A DNA stretch of 64,000 nt from Bemisia tabaci (GCF_918797505.1 NC_092801.1:26628477-26692476); one strand, 5' to 3'; numbered from the stretch's first letter, positions 41,001-51,591 are shown. Program-made: numbers and translations. The notes: generated by a model not told the origin, from the sequence alone.

Positions 41001-44000
41001 CATATTTGAATCTCATACTTTTCATGTTGGAATTGAAATAAAATTTGGAAATTAAACTTAAAACGCGTAATATCCAAATTCTAAATTCAGATTCGCGGCC
41101 CGCGTCGAAAATCTGTGCAGTTTCATATATCATACGGTAGCATAGCGTGATGAAAAGAGGCTGAAAGAAGGGATACTGAGTCTGACATATTTGCCGAACT
41201 TGGCAACATGGTAACACTGAGTGGGTCTCAGAATTTCTTCGGGGCGAAACCGAATGCTTAGCGCCATGGCGCCCGGACAGATTTCGCTCGGCAGGCGGCG
41301 CAGATAAAAGGGTCTGATTCCTGGAAGATAATTTCTTGTTTCTTCTCCGCTGACCCACTCCCCACTCCGCGCCGCCCCCCCCCCCCCCCCCACCCCACTC
41401 CGCAGACAGCGCGGCGCGCCGCGCTGTCTATACTGGCCTGCTGATGTGCTAGAGGCAGTATGCCTACGTTGAACCTCTTTCCTTCATCCTGTGCTAACGT
41501 ATGATACATGAAATCCCATCGATTTTTCACGAGGAATCCGAATCTGAACTTAGATTTTGGACATCTTGCGTTTTAATTCATTTAAAATTCTGGGAGAATT
41601 CTGGCGGAAAAATAAGGTGCTATAATTTCTTGCGTATCTTTTTGCATTTAATTTTTCAGAAATTCCTTTGTGTTCCTCCCTCTTTTTTTACGTTTTCATC
41701 TTTCTCGTCTTCTTTCTTATGCTCTTCTCTATCTTTCTCTTAATCCTCATCCTCTTTCTTTTTCTTCTTCCTCTTATTTTCCTTTATCTTCCTCCTCGGC
41801 CTCTCCTTTCTCCTCATAAACTTCATCTTTCTCCTCTTTTTCTTCTTATTTCACATTTCTTCTCCCTCATCTTCTTCGTATTCATTTCATCTTTGTTTAT
41901 TTCTTCTTCCTTATAGTCACCTTTTTCGTTTTCGTATTTGTCTTCTTTCGTCGCCCTTCTGGTATCCTAATTTATTACGTACTTTTCATTCAGCTTCTTC
42001 TCTCTCCTCTATCTCTCCCCCTCTCTCCCTCTCTAATCTCTTCCTTTCTGACCCATGGGTGAACCGGGGGAGGGGGAGGGGGGCGCAAAATGTTCTATCT
42101 GATGCGAGGGTGATTATCGGAGGTATTTCCGATAGTGAGAACTATATTATAAACATAACTTAATTCAAAATGAACATATGCAAACATTTCCATGCTTCGT
42201 GGTTCCTTTTCATTTACGTCATTTGCACACAGTTCTTTTCAGCATTGATGTGTCAAATTTATACTCGCTTTTGATTTGCAAGTGCAACTAAATATTGGTT
42301 ACTTTAAATTTCTGAATGCAACTATTCGTGCTCAATGGCTGCGCGTGTTGCATATACGTAGAAATTGAAGGCGCTGAGGTTCTTTATCTATGACTCACAT
42401 AAGTGCTATGCGCTGCCGATAAACACGCTGGTTAGCAAAGAAATAGACATCGTTGCATTTCAACAGTGTTGTAAACGGCAGCACAGCAGACTGAAATCTC
42501 TTTTCAGTAGACGGCCACATTGGAAGAAATTAAACATAAATTAAAATGGACTCTTTTGATTTCACAGGTAGATCAGTTCTTTCTGACAGCGGTGGCGGAG
42601 GCTCGCAGAGAATCAGCATCCAATTACCAGCCCCCTCAGAAGAAGTTACTTAAAATTGACGAACCGAATAAGCTCACCGTAAGACAAGCGCTTAGAATAT
42701 TCATTATTTCACAAACGGTGAGCACTTTTGGCCTTTTACATCACAGTTTCTTTCTTCTTTCTCAAGTAATTTTTGGGGGGAACAGCATTACTATGAGCTC
42801 TTTGACCTCTTGAATTATTGTATTGTAACAGTTCGTTACCAAGCCAATTTTCATGATTTTGGCTGCTTTTGGTGCAGAGAGGACACTTCTTGGTTTGCAA
42901 TATTTCAAACCAATGCCAATTTATATTTGGACCGCGTTTAGCAGAGAGGAACCAAGTCACATCAGCTATTGCAAAATTTAATTGGGTTATTTACCTGTTT
43001 TCATGAAAACAGTTGTGCGGATTTTTGTGAAAACAGTGAATTTTTCTGCATAGCACGAAGCGAATTCTCTACAATTTTCAAAGAAAACCGCAAAAACGTT
43101 ATTTTGGTAAAAAGTGAATAGCCCAGTCAAATTTGGCAACCACTGATGTGGCTTGGTTTCTTTTTGCTGATCGCGGTCCTTTTACATTCCTGGTCATGAT
43201 TGCCGCGGTGTTGCCGATTGTCTTTTTTTCTCACAGCCGGGAGGAAATCGGGATCCGGGAGAGAATCGGGCGGTGGCCATTCAAACCACCGTGATTTTTC
43301 ACGATTTAAAATTCATTATGTACAAAAGTTCATTATGTTCATTCGGAATACCGGGATAGCCGCCATTGGGCCGCGCGCACATCACACCAGCCAATGACAA
43401 TCGTCCCATCAATATCCAGGCTGGATACCTAGAGTAGATTGCCGAGCAAACAACAACAACAACAACAAAATTTGTTCAATATGTTCATCAGTCGCGTGGC
43501 GTGCTTTGCGATATATCGATTGCTCTATTATTTAAACCTATGGAAAAGGATTGATAGACAGGGTGTTCGCAACGAACACCTTAACAATCGATTCTTTATA
43601 CCACAGCTTCCAATGGGGAGGTGTTGATAATCGATCATTCACGCCTCGCCACTGATGTTCAAATGTTTATTATGTATGTTCATTATGTTTATTATAATCA
43701 TTATGTTCATTATGTTCATAATGTTCATTTTGTTCATTACGTTCATTACGTGCATTGCATTCATTACGTACGTTACGTTCATTACGTTCATTACGTTCAT
43801 TACACTGAAAGAAAATTCGGCGTTTTTACCAAGGTTCGTTGGTACCTTTACCAATCATTGGTACTTTTACCAAGACAGACTGGTAAGCTTACCTAAAAAC
43901 CGGTATTTTTACTGTTTTTTTCAGGTAAGAATACCACTTTTATTGGTAATCAATTCCCGGTAACCTTGCCATTTTATCTCGGTAATTCTACCACAGTCGA

Positions 44001-45067
44001 TAAAAAATATTGGCGTTTTTACCTAGGTCCAGTAAAAGTACCGAGAAAGTTCAACAATTTTACCGAGATTTCTCGGTAAAATTACCAATTCCATAAATGG
44101 TAATTTTACCAAGAAAAAATTGGGATCAAATAGAACCCTGAATTCTTGGTAATTTTACCCTTTTCTTAGTAAATACACCGAGATTTTTTTTTTCAGTGTA
44201 CGTTCATTACGTTCATTACGTGCATTACGTTCATTACGTTCATTACGTTCATTACGTGCATTACATTCATTACGTTCATTACGATCATTACGTTCATTAC
44301 ATTCATTACGTGCATTACGTTCATTACGTTCATCACGATCGTTACGTTCATTACGTTCATTACGTGCATTACGATCATTACGTTCATTGCGTTCTTTACG
44401 TTCATTATGTTCATTACGTGCATTACGTTCATTACGTTCATTATGTTCATTATGTTCATTACGTTCATTATGTTCATTACATTCATTATGTTCATTACGA
44501 TCATTACGTTCATTACGTTCATTACGTTCATTACGTTCATTACGTGCATTACGTTCATTACGTGCATTACGTTCATTACGTTCATTATGTTCGTTACGTT
44601 CATTATGTTCATTTTGTTCATGATGTTTTTCTTGTGCAGAAATACCGGCGTCTCCTGGTCGGGATGCTGATCCTCATCGGGCGGATCCACGACACGTGCG
44701 AGTTCATGGGAACCCAAACCTCCCCCGCCGCAACTCCCTCTCCAAGGAGGAAACCCTCAACGAGCAGTGCGCGACCGCTTGCGAATTCGTGGCCGAGTTC
44801 TCGCGCACGCTCGTCTACTACAAAGACAAAGACATCATCGAGCCCGCCTGCCTCGGGGCTGTTAGCGGCGTCTGCTCGGACAAGGTCTGCAAGTGCACTT
44901 TGGTCACCGACAAAAGCGACCTGGCCAACAGGCCGCCCACGCTCGCGTTCTGCGTGAAGGACATCACGTTCACCGTCAAGTCCTTCCGCATCCAGAACGA
45001 GCGGCGAAGAGCGAAGATGGCCGAGATGAAGAAGCGTATCAACAGGGTTTGGCAAAAGAGTCCTTGA
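34928..45067 (+). CDS. Secreted Cys-rich orphan protein gene (six exons; frame break in last exon)
   Basis: Exons 34928-35092, 35667-35885, 38532-38794, 40591-40870, 42568-42717 and 44640-45067 have GT/AG borders and agreeing phases (0, 0, 2, 0, 0), coding about 501 residues to TGA at 45065. An N-terminal hydrophobic stretch (LRLTLLFLCFVGLVVS) is a likely signal peptide, with cleavage near residue 18. The rest is soluble and rich in scattered cysteines and charged residues. I recognise no enzyme motif. The last exon resembles the upstream module of the protease gene 6 kb away. It starts in one frame (KYRRLLVGMLILIG) and continues in another (RRNSLSKEETLNEQC) with no splice sites between, so either a base is missing from the assembly or the allele is broken. 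Exons 3, 4 and 6 are markedly GC-rich against AT-rich introns. Confidence 0.75.
35667..35885 (+). CDS. Orphan secreted gene exon 2
   Basis: Acceptor TTTGCAG|GAA, donor GAG|GTAATA, 73 codons, phase 0 at both ends. Lys-rich helix-like start (KKNFFKKIVGLQKKEKKAFE), then three cysteines in ECLGTT, MCKKVG and LCHQD. Confidence 0.8.
35938..36082 (+). repeat. (TTC)n-rich pyrimidine tract
   Basis: Intronic CTT/TTC microsatellite, about 145 bp. The serine-rich frames through it are artefacts. Confidence 0.85.
36083..37047. other. Intron 2 sequence, unassigned
   Basis: No exon or full element recognised. A B-box-like phrase (GGGTTCGAATCTC at about 36892) has no convincing A box upstream. Confidence 0.45.
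37048..38008 (-). mobile_element. mariner-family element, 5'-deleted, with long inverted repeats
   Basis: TA at 37046-37047 and 38009-38010 flanks 961 bp. Ends GGGTGTCCCAAAAGTACCGG and CCGGTGCTTTTGGGACACC. The inverted similarity extends about 200 bp inward (AAGTAAGATAGATACAGACA and inverse), far longer than the roughly 30-bp ends usual for mariner. The middle holds the transposase remnant. Confidence 0.88.
37356..37763 (-). pseudogene. mariner transposase C-terminal fragment
   Basis: Reads YFRGVIYKHFVPSNTTVDSA, ILHQDNARPHTSSLTREFM and HPPYSPDLAPCEFWMFP, then LKKELRGRRF. The second and third catalytic aspartates of the DDD triad are in QDNARPH and YSPDLAP with mariner spacing. The N-terminal DNA-binding half and first Asp are missing. 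Confidence 0.92.
38337..38425. repeat. Family C-like hairpin remnant
   Basis: TTTAAACCTATGTTAAATAA and TTTCCATAGGTTTAAA are inverted around AATCGATTCTTG, the core of family C without its outer ends. A similar remnant is near 50130-50205. Confidence 0.55.
38532..38794 (+). CDS. Orphan secreted gene exon 3
   Basis: Acceptor TTCCCAG|AAA; donor ACCGA|GTAAGA leaves phase 2. It codes DVYGFCIDPAKFFVFHYLPD, AHCEPDERG, LIVQPYVPKGCVSSVLAYLE and NWTRPGHVEKMTE. High GC. 87 codons plus two bases. Confidence 0.82.
38871..39291. repeat. Foldback MITE, family K (copy 3)
   Basis: AGGTGATTCGATGGACGCC to GTCCATCGAATGACCT, starting about 75 bp after the exon 3 donor. Confidence 0.85.
39770..40310. repeat. Partial hAT-like element (relative of 46512-47673)
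   Basis: Collinear with 46530-47105: GGCCGCGGCCCATGGTGGCA, GGCGACAAAATC, TGGCCTGGAACGGCGCGACT, then AATACTTCACGCATT units. The outer end CAGGGCCGG is absent, so it is truncated. Confidence 0.75.
40591..40870 (+). CDS. Orphan secreted gene exon 4
   Basis: Acceptor TTTTCAG|A completes the phase-2 codon to Glu. It codes CFFKTLRSTIDYKRELRVLA, EARRRKMVLEPPTVENPFIT and VVNALSPEHRLKKYKHKLYL. Donor ACG|GTGAGT, phase 0. GC-rich, largely helical in character. 93 codons beyond the shared base. Confidence 0.85.
41370..41429. repeat. Poly(C) run followed by a 26-bp perfect palindrome
   Basis: About 18 consecutive C near 41373-41391. Then 41404-41429 reads AGACAGCGCGGCG followed by its exact inverse. The site can extrude a GC cruciform and is a likely sequencing trouble spot. 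Confidence 0.85.
41690..42045 (+). repeat. Pyrimidine-rich tract (CTT/TTC/CTC)
   Basis: About 350 bp of strongly strand-biased C/T sequence in intron 4. It could form triplex DNA. Leu/Phe/Ser-rich frames through it are artefacts. Confidence 0.8.
42568..42717 (+). CDS. Orphan secreted gene exon 5
   Basis: Acceptor TTTCACAG|GTA, donor ACG|GTGAGC, 50 codons, phase 0. Codes VDQFFLTAVAEARRESASNY and KLTVRQALRIFIISQT. No cysteine. Confidence 0.8.
43486..43658. repeat. Foldback MITE, family C (copy 4)
   Basis: CAGTCGCGTGGCGTGCTTTG to TCACGCCTCGCCACTG, with the loop AGGGTGTTCGCAACGAACACC. Confidence 0.82.
43661..43802 (+). repeat. 9-bp minisatellite TTACGTTCA, left block
   Basis: About 15 imperfect units (variants TTATGTTCA, TTACGTGCA). 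Split from the right block by the family N element. Confidence 0.92.
43803..44198. mobile_element. MITE, family N (copy 1), inserted in the minisatellite, TA duplication
   Basis: CACTGAAAGAAAATTCGGCG to GAGATTTTTTTTTTCAGTG, 396 bp, TA at 43801-43802 and 44199-44200. The interior is saturated with GGTAA/TTACC words. Copies at 45600-46014 and 57497-57910, partial at 57358-57465. Confidence 0.88.
44199..44626 (+). repeat. 9-bp minisatellite TTACGTTCA, right block
   Basis: About 47 units with point variants. Nine-bp units keep all frames open (YVHYVH on +, MNVMNV on -), so the long frames here are not genes. It stops about 13 bp before the acceptor of exon 6. Confidence 0.95.
44640..45067 (+). 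CDS. Orphan secreted gene exon 6 with apparent frame break; Cys-rich module
   Basis: Acceptor CTTGTGCAG|AAA in phase 0 gives KYRRLLVGMLILIGRIHDTC, but the clearly coding sequence downstream (LNEQCATACEFVAEFSRTLV, GVCSDKVCKCTLVTDKSDL, LAFCVKDITFTVKS, RRRAKMAEMKKRINRVW) is in the next frame. The switch falls near a C-run at 44716-44722. The codon use of the second frame is uniform and GC-rich, so it looks selected. End TGA at 45065-45067. Confidence 0.72.
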
Positions 45068-45189
45068 AACGGATCCAACCGGTTCTAAAATTTATCTCAC
45101 GCAGAACCGGTTTTGGGACGTGCATGAAGTTGCTGTGTGCGACTGGGATCCTTGAGGTTACGGGTTGGCACCCCGAAAATTCTGAACCG

Positions 45190-45460
45190 GGTGGCTCGGG
45201 GGCCCCGGCCCCCCGGCACACGGTTGATCGAGTCAATAGGAGAGGTCGGACAAAATTTGGTAACTTTAAACACTTATAACTCCGTTCATACAAAATTCTG
45301 AGGTTCTCAAAGTGGTTCCATTGGTTTTCTCGTGAAATTCGCTTCTAGTAGCACCCCTTGAACTTTAAAATGTGACGAGAGAAACATCAAAATGTACAGT
45401 TTTAGTCAAACATTTCACGTCCGACTCCTCTAATTGACTCGCTCCACTGTGCGGCAGGAC
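45190..45460. repeat. Dispersed repeat (relatives at 62517-62645 and 62860-63055)
   Basis: TTATAACTCCGTTCATACAA, GGTTCTCAAAGTGGTT and AGCACCCCTT phrases recur, diverged, at the other two sites. Short open frames here are not genes. Confidence 0.65.
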
Positions 45461-45599
45461 TACTGTACACATTGACGTTGTTTCAGAAAAAAACAGTTGT
45501 AAGGAATCTTATCCTCACAGACATCCACTGAGTGCTGTTCCTTTAAGGAAAATCGTGCTCTCAACTACCAATTTTCAACCTTGAAATTTGTTCGTCGTG

Positions 45600-46014
45600 C
45601 ACTGAAAAAAAATTCTCGGCGTTTTTACCACGGTCCGTTGGTACCTTTACCATCTCACTTTCTTTACCAATCATTGGTACTTTCACCAAGACAGACTGGT
45701 AAGCTTACCTAATAACCGGTATTTTTACTGTTTTTTCCAGGTAAGAATACCACTTTTATTGGTAATCAATTCCCGGTAACCTTGCCATTTTATCTCGGTA
45801 ATTCTACCACAGTCGATAAAAAATATTGGCGTTTTTACCGGGGTCCAGTAAAATTACCGAGACAGTCAATAATTTTACCGGGATTTCTCGGTAAAATTAC
45901 CAATTCCATAAATGGTAATTTTACCAAGAAAAAACTGGAATCAAATAGAACCCTGAATTCTTGGTAATTATACCCTTTTCTTATAGTAAATACACCGAGA
46001 TTTTTTTTTCAGTG
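45600..46014. mobile_element. MITE, family N (copy 2)
   Basis: CACTGAAAAAAAATTCTCGG to GATTTTTTTTTCAGTG, 415 bp, collinear with copy 1. Confidence 0.88.
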
Positions 46015-46511
46015 TGTGTCCATGACGCACCCGCAGAAACATGAGAATGAAAGAGACCCTTCTCATAAAATTGAGAAAAAAGTTCGTCGATTTTCAATCA
46101 TCCAAACGATTACTGAGTGTCTTTTGGGTGATTGATGGCAAGATAAAGAGCGAAGGCTCCTTTCAATAAAATTTTACGCTCATGCGCCACTGAGCCGATT
46201 TTCTCAAAACTATATTTTTTCACTTACGGTTCTCTTCAATATCGTAGTAGAGTAACTCATAATGTATGTACCAAACATTGGCTACAGTTCGTGGCTGAAC
46301 TCAGAAGCGAAAAAAGCTCCTCAAAGGGTTTGGCGAGGAGGTATTTGAAACGAACCCAGCCGGCTCTGGAAGATGTTCAGTTCACCCTGGCAGGGAAGCA
46401 CAGGGAGTACCTCCACAAAGCCAGTACTCGACCACTTATAACTTCACATGAGCAGGTTACTTAAAGCGCCTTCAAAGTTCCTAGGCTGCAAACAAAATCA
46501 CTAAGCGCAGA

Positions 46512-47673
46512 CAGGGCCGGATTAAGGGGGTGGCCAGTGGCCACATGGGCCGCGGCCCATGGCGGCAAACTATAGGGGGCGGCAAATTTTGCAATTGTTT
46601 TTAATGTAGGTATAAAAAAAATTGGATTTAGAAAAAAAAAGTTACAAACGAGGAAAGGCGACAAAATCCCTCATTTCCTAAGAGTATAGTAATTTTTAAT
46701 TTTGTCGTCTTTCAGTGATACAAGAGATAGCACCTTTAATTAGTCGAGTTTAGAGAGAAACCAAACACGCAATTTGGCCTGGAACGGCGCGACTTAGAGA
46801 GAAATGATGACAAGGACTTGAGATGAAAAGAAGAAGCCCTCGGCGCGGCGATCGGCATGTAACACATATTACCGCCTACAAGACTGCACGAATACTTCAC
46901 GCATTGCATCAAACACAATGCGGTCATTGCGGTCAGCGTGAGACGGATAGCGTCTACAAGAATGCATGAATACTTCACGCATTTCGGCAAACACAGTGCG
47001 ATCAGCGTGAAATGCATAGCGCCTACTAGACTGTCGGAATACTCCATGGACTCCATGCATTGCGCCGAACACGGTGCGGTCTGCGAAGCGCGGCGGCGGA
47101 AGTTAAAATCATTAATCCACATTTGAATCAGTGAGAGCGAACACACACACACTCGAAAAAATGAAAATAATCAAGACGCACACAAAACTGCACATTAGGT
47201 GAAAAAGTTTGCCTGAGAAAAAGATTATCGGTGGCAAAAGACAAGAACTTAAGGACACTTTTTGAGTCCAAGTTGGAACAGTTGCGCTAACTTCAATGGC
47301 CTTAAAAAACGGACTGTCTTTAATGAAAATTTAGCATTTTTAAGAAACCGAGTTGGTGTGTTTTCGTCCTCACTGATTCATTTATGTTTGTTCTTTCATA
47401 ATTTTTTCGTTCATTTCTTATGAATGGAAGGCCTTGTCCACACAGAGATAGGTTTACGAAACTTAGCTTTCGCGCAAGGTTCTGTGAACTTTTGCGAGTA
47501 GTGTTGCCAGGGCTTTCCCAAAAAATGTGTTAAACACGAGTAAACGCGACTTATGCACCCCTACTCCGCTGGCACGTCCATTGGATGGTTTTTATTGATG
47601 TTTCAAAACGAAGGAGAAGAGGGCGGCAAAATACAGGCGGCCCATGGGCGGCAAGTAGATGAATCCGGTCCTG
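46512..47673. mobile_element. hAT-like non-autonomous element with 8-bp duplication
   Basis: CAGGGCCGGATTAAG start and GAATCCGGTCCTG end; AGCGCAGA at 46504-46511 and again at 47674-47681. The 8-bp duplication and CAGGG termini fit the hAT superfamily. It carries several AATACTTCACGCATT-type units at 46850-47080 and has no transposase. Confidence 0.88.
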
Positions 47674-50600
47674 AGCGCAGATCATGAAGAGCGTCTTAAC
47701 TCCGAAATTTATTGTCACTTCACGATCCGACTCAAGTTACCCGTACTGATTTTCGGGATGTATGCGAACTCATTACATGCAAAACAGATCGCCTTCAACC
47801 CCTCACGTATGCAACCAAGGTGTATAAAATGTCTGTGCAGAGTATAGATTACGTCGAACTTCTACGCATCACAATATTTAATACAAATTCACGAAATAAA
47901 ATCGTGAAGTTTCTCAATTAATAAACACTCATAATATTTTCGATGCTTATGTAACAAGACGTAAAACCCAAGTTTCTAGATTTCCTTGAGTCATTGATAT
48001 CGATGCTATTGTGAGTTGCATCAGCGCGGCTTTGATTTTTTTTTGTGAATTAGAGGAAGAAATGTGGCGTCATGATCATTGAAACAGTAGCTCTGTGAGA
48101 GATAAAGATAAGCTCAGATAAATTTATACTGAAATGTGAAAATAAGTGGGTGCCTGCCGGCTGTAATTAGAACAATTTTGCTCTCTGTGATACTCATGTT
48201 TACTTTAAGATTTTAATTATTAAAGTGTAATAACAAGTGATCAGCTCTCTGTTTGTTCTAATTCCTCTCAAGTGCGAGAACTTATATACGTTGAAAAGTT
48301 TCTACATTTACACAACTGGACCTTTAAGGTATTAATTTATTAAGTTCTATTTTGTTCAAACCCTGTTACCCCACACCATAGAAATAATTAAGAAGCCGAT
48401 GTCAAAACCTTACGCATTGAAAAAAATTAAAAGAGAGTTTTCAGATCAAATTAATTCATTGAGATAACTCCTCTTTGAGAGGACTACATTGTCTGTCGTA
48501 AGATCGCATGAAAGCACGAAGAATTGAATGTGGCTCTCCAAACAAAATTTACCGTAATAGGTCATTCCGTGCATAGATTTGACTTCCAAAAAATTAAGTT
48601 TGCTCATACATTCAGTGCAAATTTGATAGAATTGAAAACATTGGTCATAACTCAATCCGCACATTTTTTAAGAACACTGAATGGCTATGCAGGCGCTCTT
48701 CTGAAAAAATGTCCATTAAGTGATTGCCATCATGAAGTAATTTCATTTTTTGGGCCACGTTTCAACATCCACTGATTTCAACATTTATAGGTCAACTGAA
48801 ACACAATTTATTGATCGTAACCGAAAGCTTAAAATTATGGTGATTAAACTTACTCCCAATTGGTACGAATTGCTTTCAAAAAGTTTCTCAACATTTGCCT
48901 TTCTAATGGGTCATTGATTAAAAGATGCATGTCTCGTGGGAGATTTGACCTAGTTTTGATTTGGATCCGGCTCAACAGAAACAAATCAAGTAGCATCAAA
49001 TAAGAGCACCCATCGAGTTTAAATCTATAAAAAGAAGTTTGAAATTTATACCTCCGTCAGAGTCGATTTTGAAGAAAAAGTTTAACGATCTTTCTCACGT
49101 TTTTTCATAACTTTGAACTTTTGACTGAAGGAAATTTCAAAACTATTCCCAGCTGATTTATTTTCAAAAATGCTACTTGGTGCGTTTTTGTTAAACTCTG
49201 TCCGTATTTTTTTGATGCCACCCTAGGCTTTTGAATGTTAAGGCGAATTTGAAAAAAAAAAAAAAAAAATAGTACACAAGGAGTGACTTTTCTGTCTTCA
49301 CTGTCGAAAGTTTGCAACGGACTAGTTCAAATTTAAAAACTGCAGAGAGGCCATGAGTCACTCAAGACCTACAGGAAAATTTTCTGATTCAGTTTTCCAC
49401 TGAAGGTTAAATTTAGCCTTGGAGGAAAAGGTCTTTTTTGCTTCTACGTGACAAATTTCACACTCACACCCTCGATTACTGCCGTTTTTGAATGACATCT
49501 GCTAAAGCAGAAGAACGTATGAGCATTCAGATGTTGCCGAATTTCCTTAAATAAAATGTGAATTTTTAAGAAACATTATTATTTGCACTCATGCTTGAAA
49601 GTTTCTGAAACAATAGAGTCAATTGAGAATATTTCTATCCAAAAAATTTACCAGTTACCCAGGCACTTAAATTCGCATCAAAGAAAATTTGACAACATCA
49701 AAATGTAAATACGACGTTTTCCCTTAACACAGCTGCATGACATAGACTAGGCATATGTATGACATCTATAGAGTCGACAAAAACGGGGGAAAATCCATTA
49801 CATGCGTCATGTCATGAGCATCATAAAAACCAGGAAAATGTCCGATTTCACTCTGAATCATACTCTCATGCACCGAAGATCTATAAAATTTTTACGCAGA
49901 AACACACAAATTAAATGAGCGTTTAGACGGTGTGCCGATAGAAAATATTAATGAAATTTGACGTGCTACGTCGAAGAAAAAAATTTCTTTAAAATGACCT
50001 TCCAAAGCGGGTGTATTGATGATTCAACCACCTATCAGAGGCGTTTTTCACAAGTTAGCAACACTGCTTTTTCTCTGCTGACATGTACGTAAAACAATCG
50101 GTCGGGATTCGAGTAAGTTGGCAACACTGTTCTCCCTCCATTAATCCATAAAAATATCGACTTAAGTGTGGCAAGTATCGATTGTTTTACATATGTTTAA
50201 ATGAATGAAAAACGGGGTTGCCAACTCGAAAGAATCACCACTGAAACTAGGTGAAACCTGAAACCCACTAGGTGAAGGGCTTCCTCGTCTAAAATCGATA
50301 TTGTTAGTGGATTTTAATCGAGGAAAAAAATTAGAGATTTACTGCTGTCGAATCCATATCGTTTACTACGTAAAAACCTTTGAGCTGAATATTGCGTGTT
50401 CGTATTACCAAAAAAATTAAAAAAGAAAATTGAAAGTTTTTCCTTACCCACATTACACTGAGAGCAAATTGCGTTTACACATTTGAGCACATATGTGGGC
50501 ACAAGAGAACTTTTAAAGTTGAGGCTGTGACTGCACCCTGGCTTAATGAGAGATGCTGTCTCTGTATTATTAAACTATCCATGCATAGAGCTAAATACAT

Positions 50601-50907
50601 CAGAAAAATTTTACCACTCTAACATTTGAAATCCCCACCCACAGGGTAATCCAAAATTCTTGCACCACTAGCATTAGGCATCACCCCTGTTACTTTTGAA
50701 CAAATTGTGATGTACATACATACAGTTAGTTAGTAAGTATAATTTTAAGGCACTCAGCGTCTCAGGCTATTAACGTCTTTACAGATAATTTTGACAATGG
50801 GAGTATAAACGAAAATTTAGATTTTTAAATTAAGAGAGGTGAAGAGTTTTAGAATTTTGCTGGTAATATTGGGTTCATCGCATGTAAGAGGGTTTGTATT
50901 TCTACAT
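47674..50907. other. Long spacer with few recognised features
   Basis: A diverged family F copy near 49507-49735 and a family C-like remnant near 50130-50205. Other frames (48446-48664, 48524-48775) lack homology and splice evidence. Confidence 0.5.
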
Positions 50908-50991
50908 TCATTCATACATACATACATACATACATACATACATACATACATACATACATACATACATACATACATACATACATACATACAT
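50908..50991 (+). repeat. (TACA)n microsatellite
   Basis: About 20 perfect tetranucleotide units. On the - strand it follows directly the conserved LINE-tail phrase at 50992-51035. Confidence 0.92.
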
Positions 50992-51035
50992 GAGAGTCGC
51001 TTTCACAGCGCTCTCTGGCGCTCTACGATGCCTCA
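50992..51035 (-). mobile_element. Probable LINE 3' tail (inverted copy)
   Basis: GAGAGTCGCTTTCACAGCGC and TCTGGCGCTCTACGATGCC are the inverse of the phrase at 1920-1970. The simple repeat is at the same end in both. Confidence 0.5.
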
Positions 51036-51039
51036 TCAC

Positions 51040-51290
51040 CACACTGCCATGTTTAGGAAGAACGCCGCATGAACATTCAGGCGTTGCCAAATTTCCTTTG
51101 GTAAATCGCGAATTCTTGGAAAGTTTGTCTATATTTTTCTTCCAATTCCGCATATAATTTTGTTCGTAATTTCACCTTCCATTCCTAAAAATTTCAAGGG
51201 AAATGCTCATAACTTCTCTCAAAAATAAACATTTTATCAGAGGAAATTAGGCAGCTCTCGAATGTTCATAAGACGCTTTTCTTTTAAATT
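51040..51290. repeat. MITE, family F (copy 2)
   Basis: ACTGCCATGTTTAGGAAGAA, ATTCAGGCGTTGCCAAATTT, closing with AATGTTCATAAGACGC near 51275. Ends degenerate. Confidence 0.65.
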
Positions 51291-51332
51291 TTTTAAATTT
51301 TTGTATCAACTTGGCAATGACGCCTAAAACTG

Positions 51333-51591
51333 CCGTATTAAGGAAAAACGCCATATGAACCTTCAGGCGTTGACGAATTTCCATTGTTAAAACACGAATT
51401 TCCTGGTAAACTTATTTTAATATATCTCTTCCAATTTTTCAGATCATTTTTTTTCGGAATGCCACCTAAGGCACCTGAAAATTTCGAAGCAAAATTTTCA
51501 TGAATTTCCTACAACATGAACATGTCATTGAAGGAAATTTGGAAATTCTTAAATGCTCATACGGCGCGGCGCTCTTCCTTAGCACGGCAGA
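51333..51591. repeat. MITE, family F (copy 3)
   Basis: CTGCCGTATTAAGGAAAAAC to GCGCTCTTCCTTAGCACGGCAG, arranged back-to-back with copy 2. Confidence 0.8.

Noticed and set aside
41501..41916. Leu/Phe-rich hydrophobic open frames resembling a membrane protein
   Set aside because: The DNA is a C/T tract with strong strand bias; hydrophobicity is a by-product of CTT/TTC codons.
44193..44957. Long open frames YVHYVH (+) and MNVMNV (-) of 170-250 residues
   Set aside because: They are produced by a 9-bp minisatellite, whose unit length keeps every frame open; no gene context.
44618..45055. - strand frame of 145 residues over the last exon of the orphan gene
   Set aside because: Shadow of a GC-rich coding exon; the + strand frame has the splice context and the Cys pattern.
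45068..48000. Search for a peptidase domain downstream of the orphan gene, as in its neighbour
   Set aside because: No I29 or C1A motif is visible; the region is a family N MITE and a hAT-like element.
48446..48775. Overlapping + and - frames in the 47.7-50.9 kb spacer
   Set aside because: No homology, no splice context, and neither strand shows coding bias.
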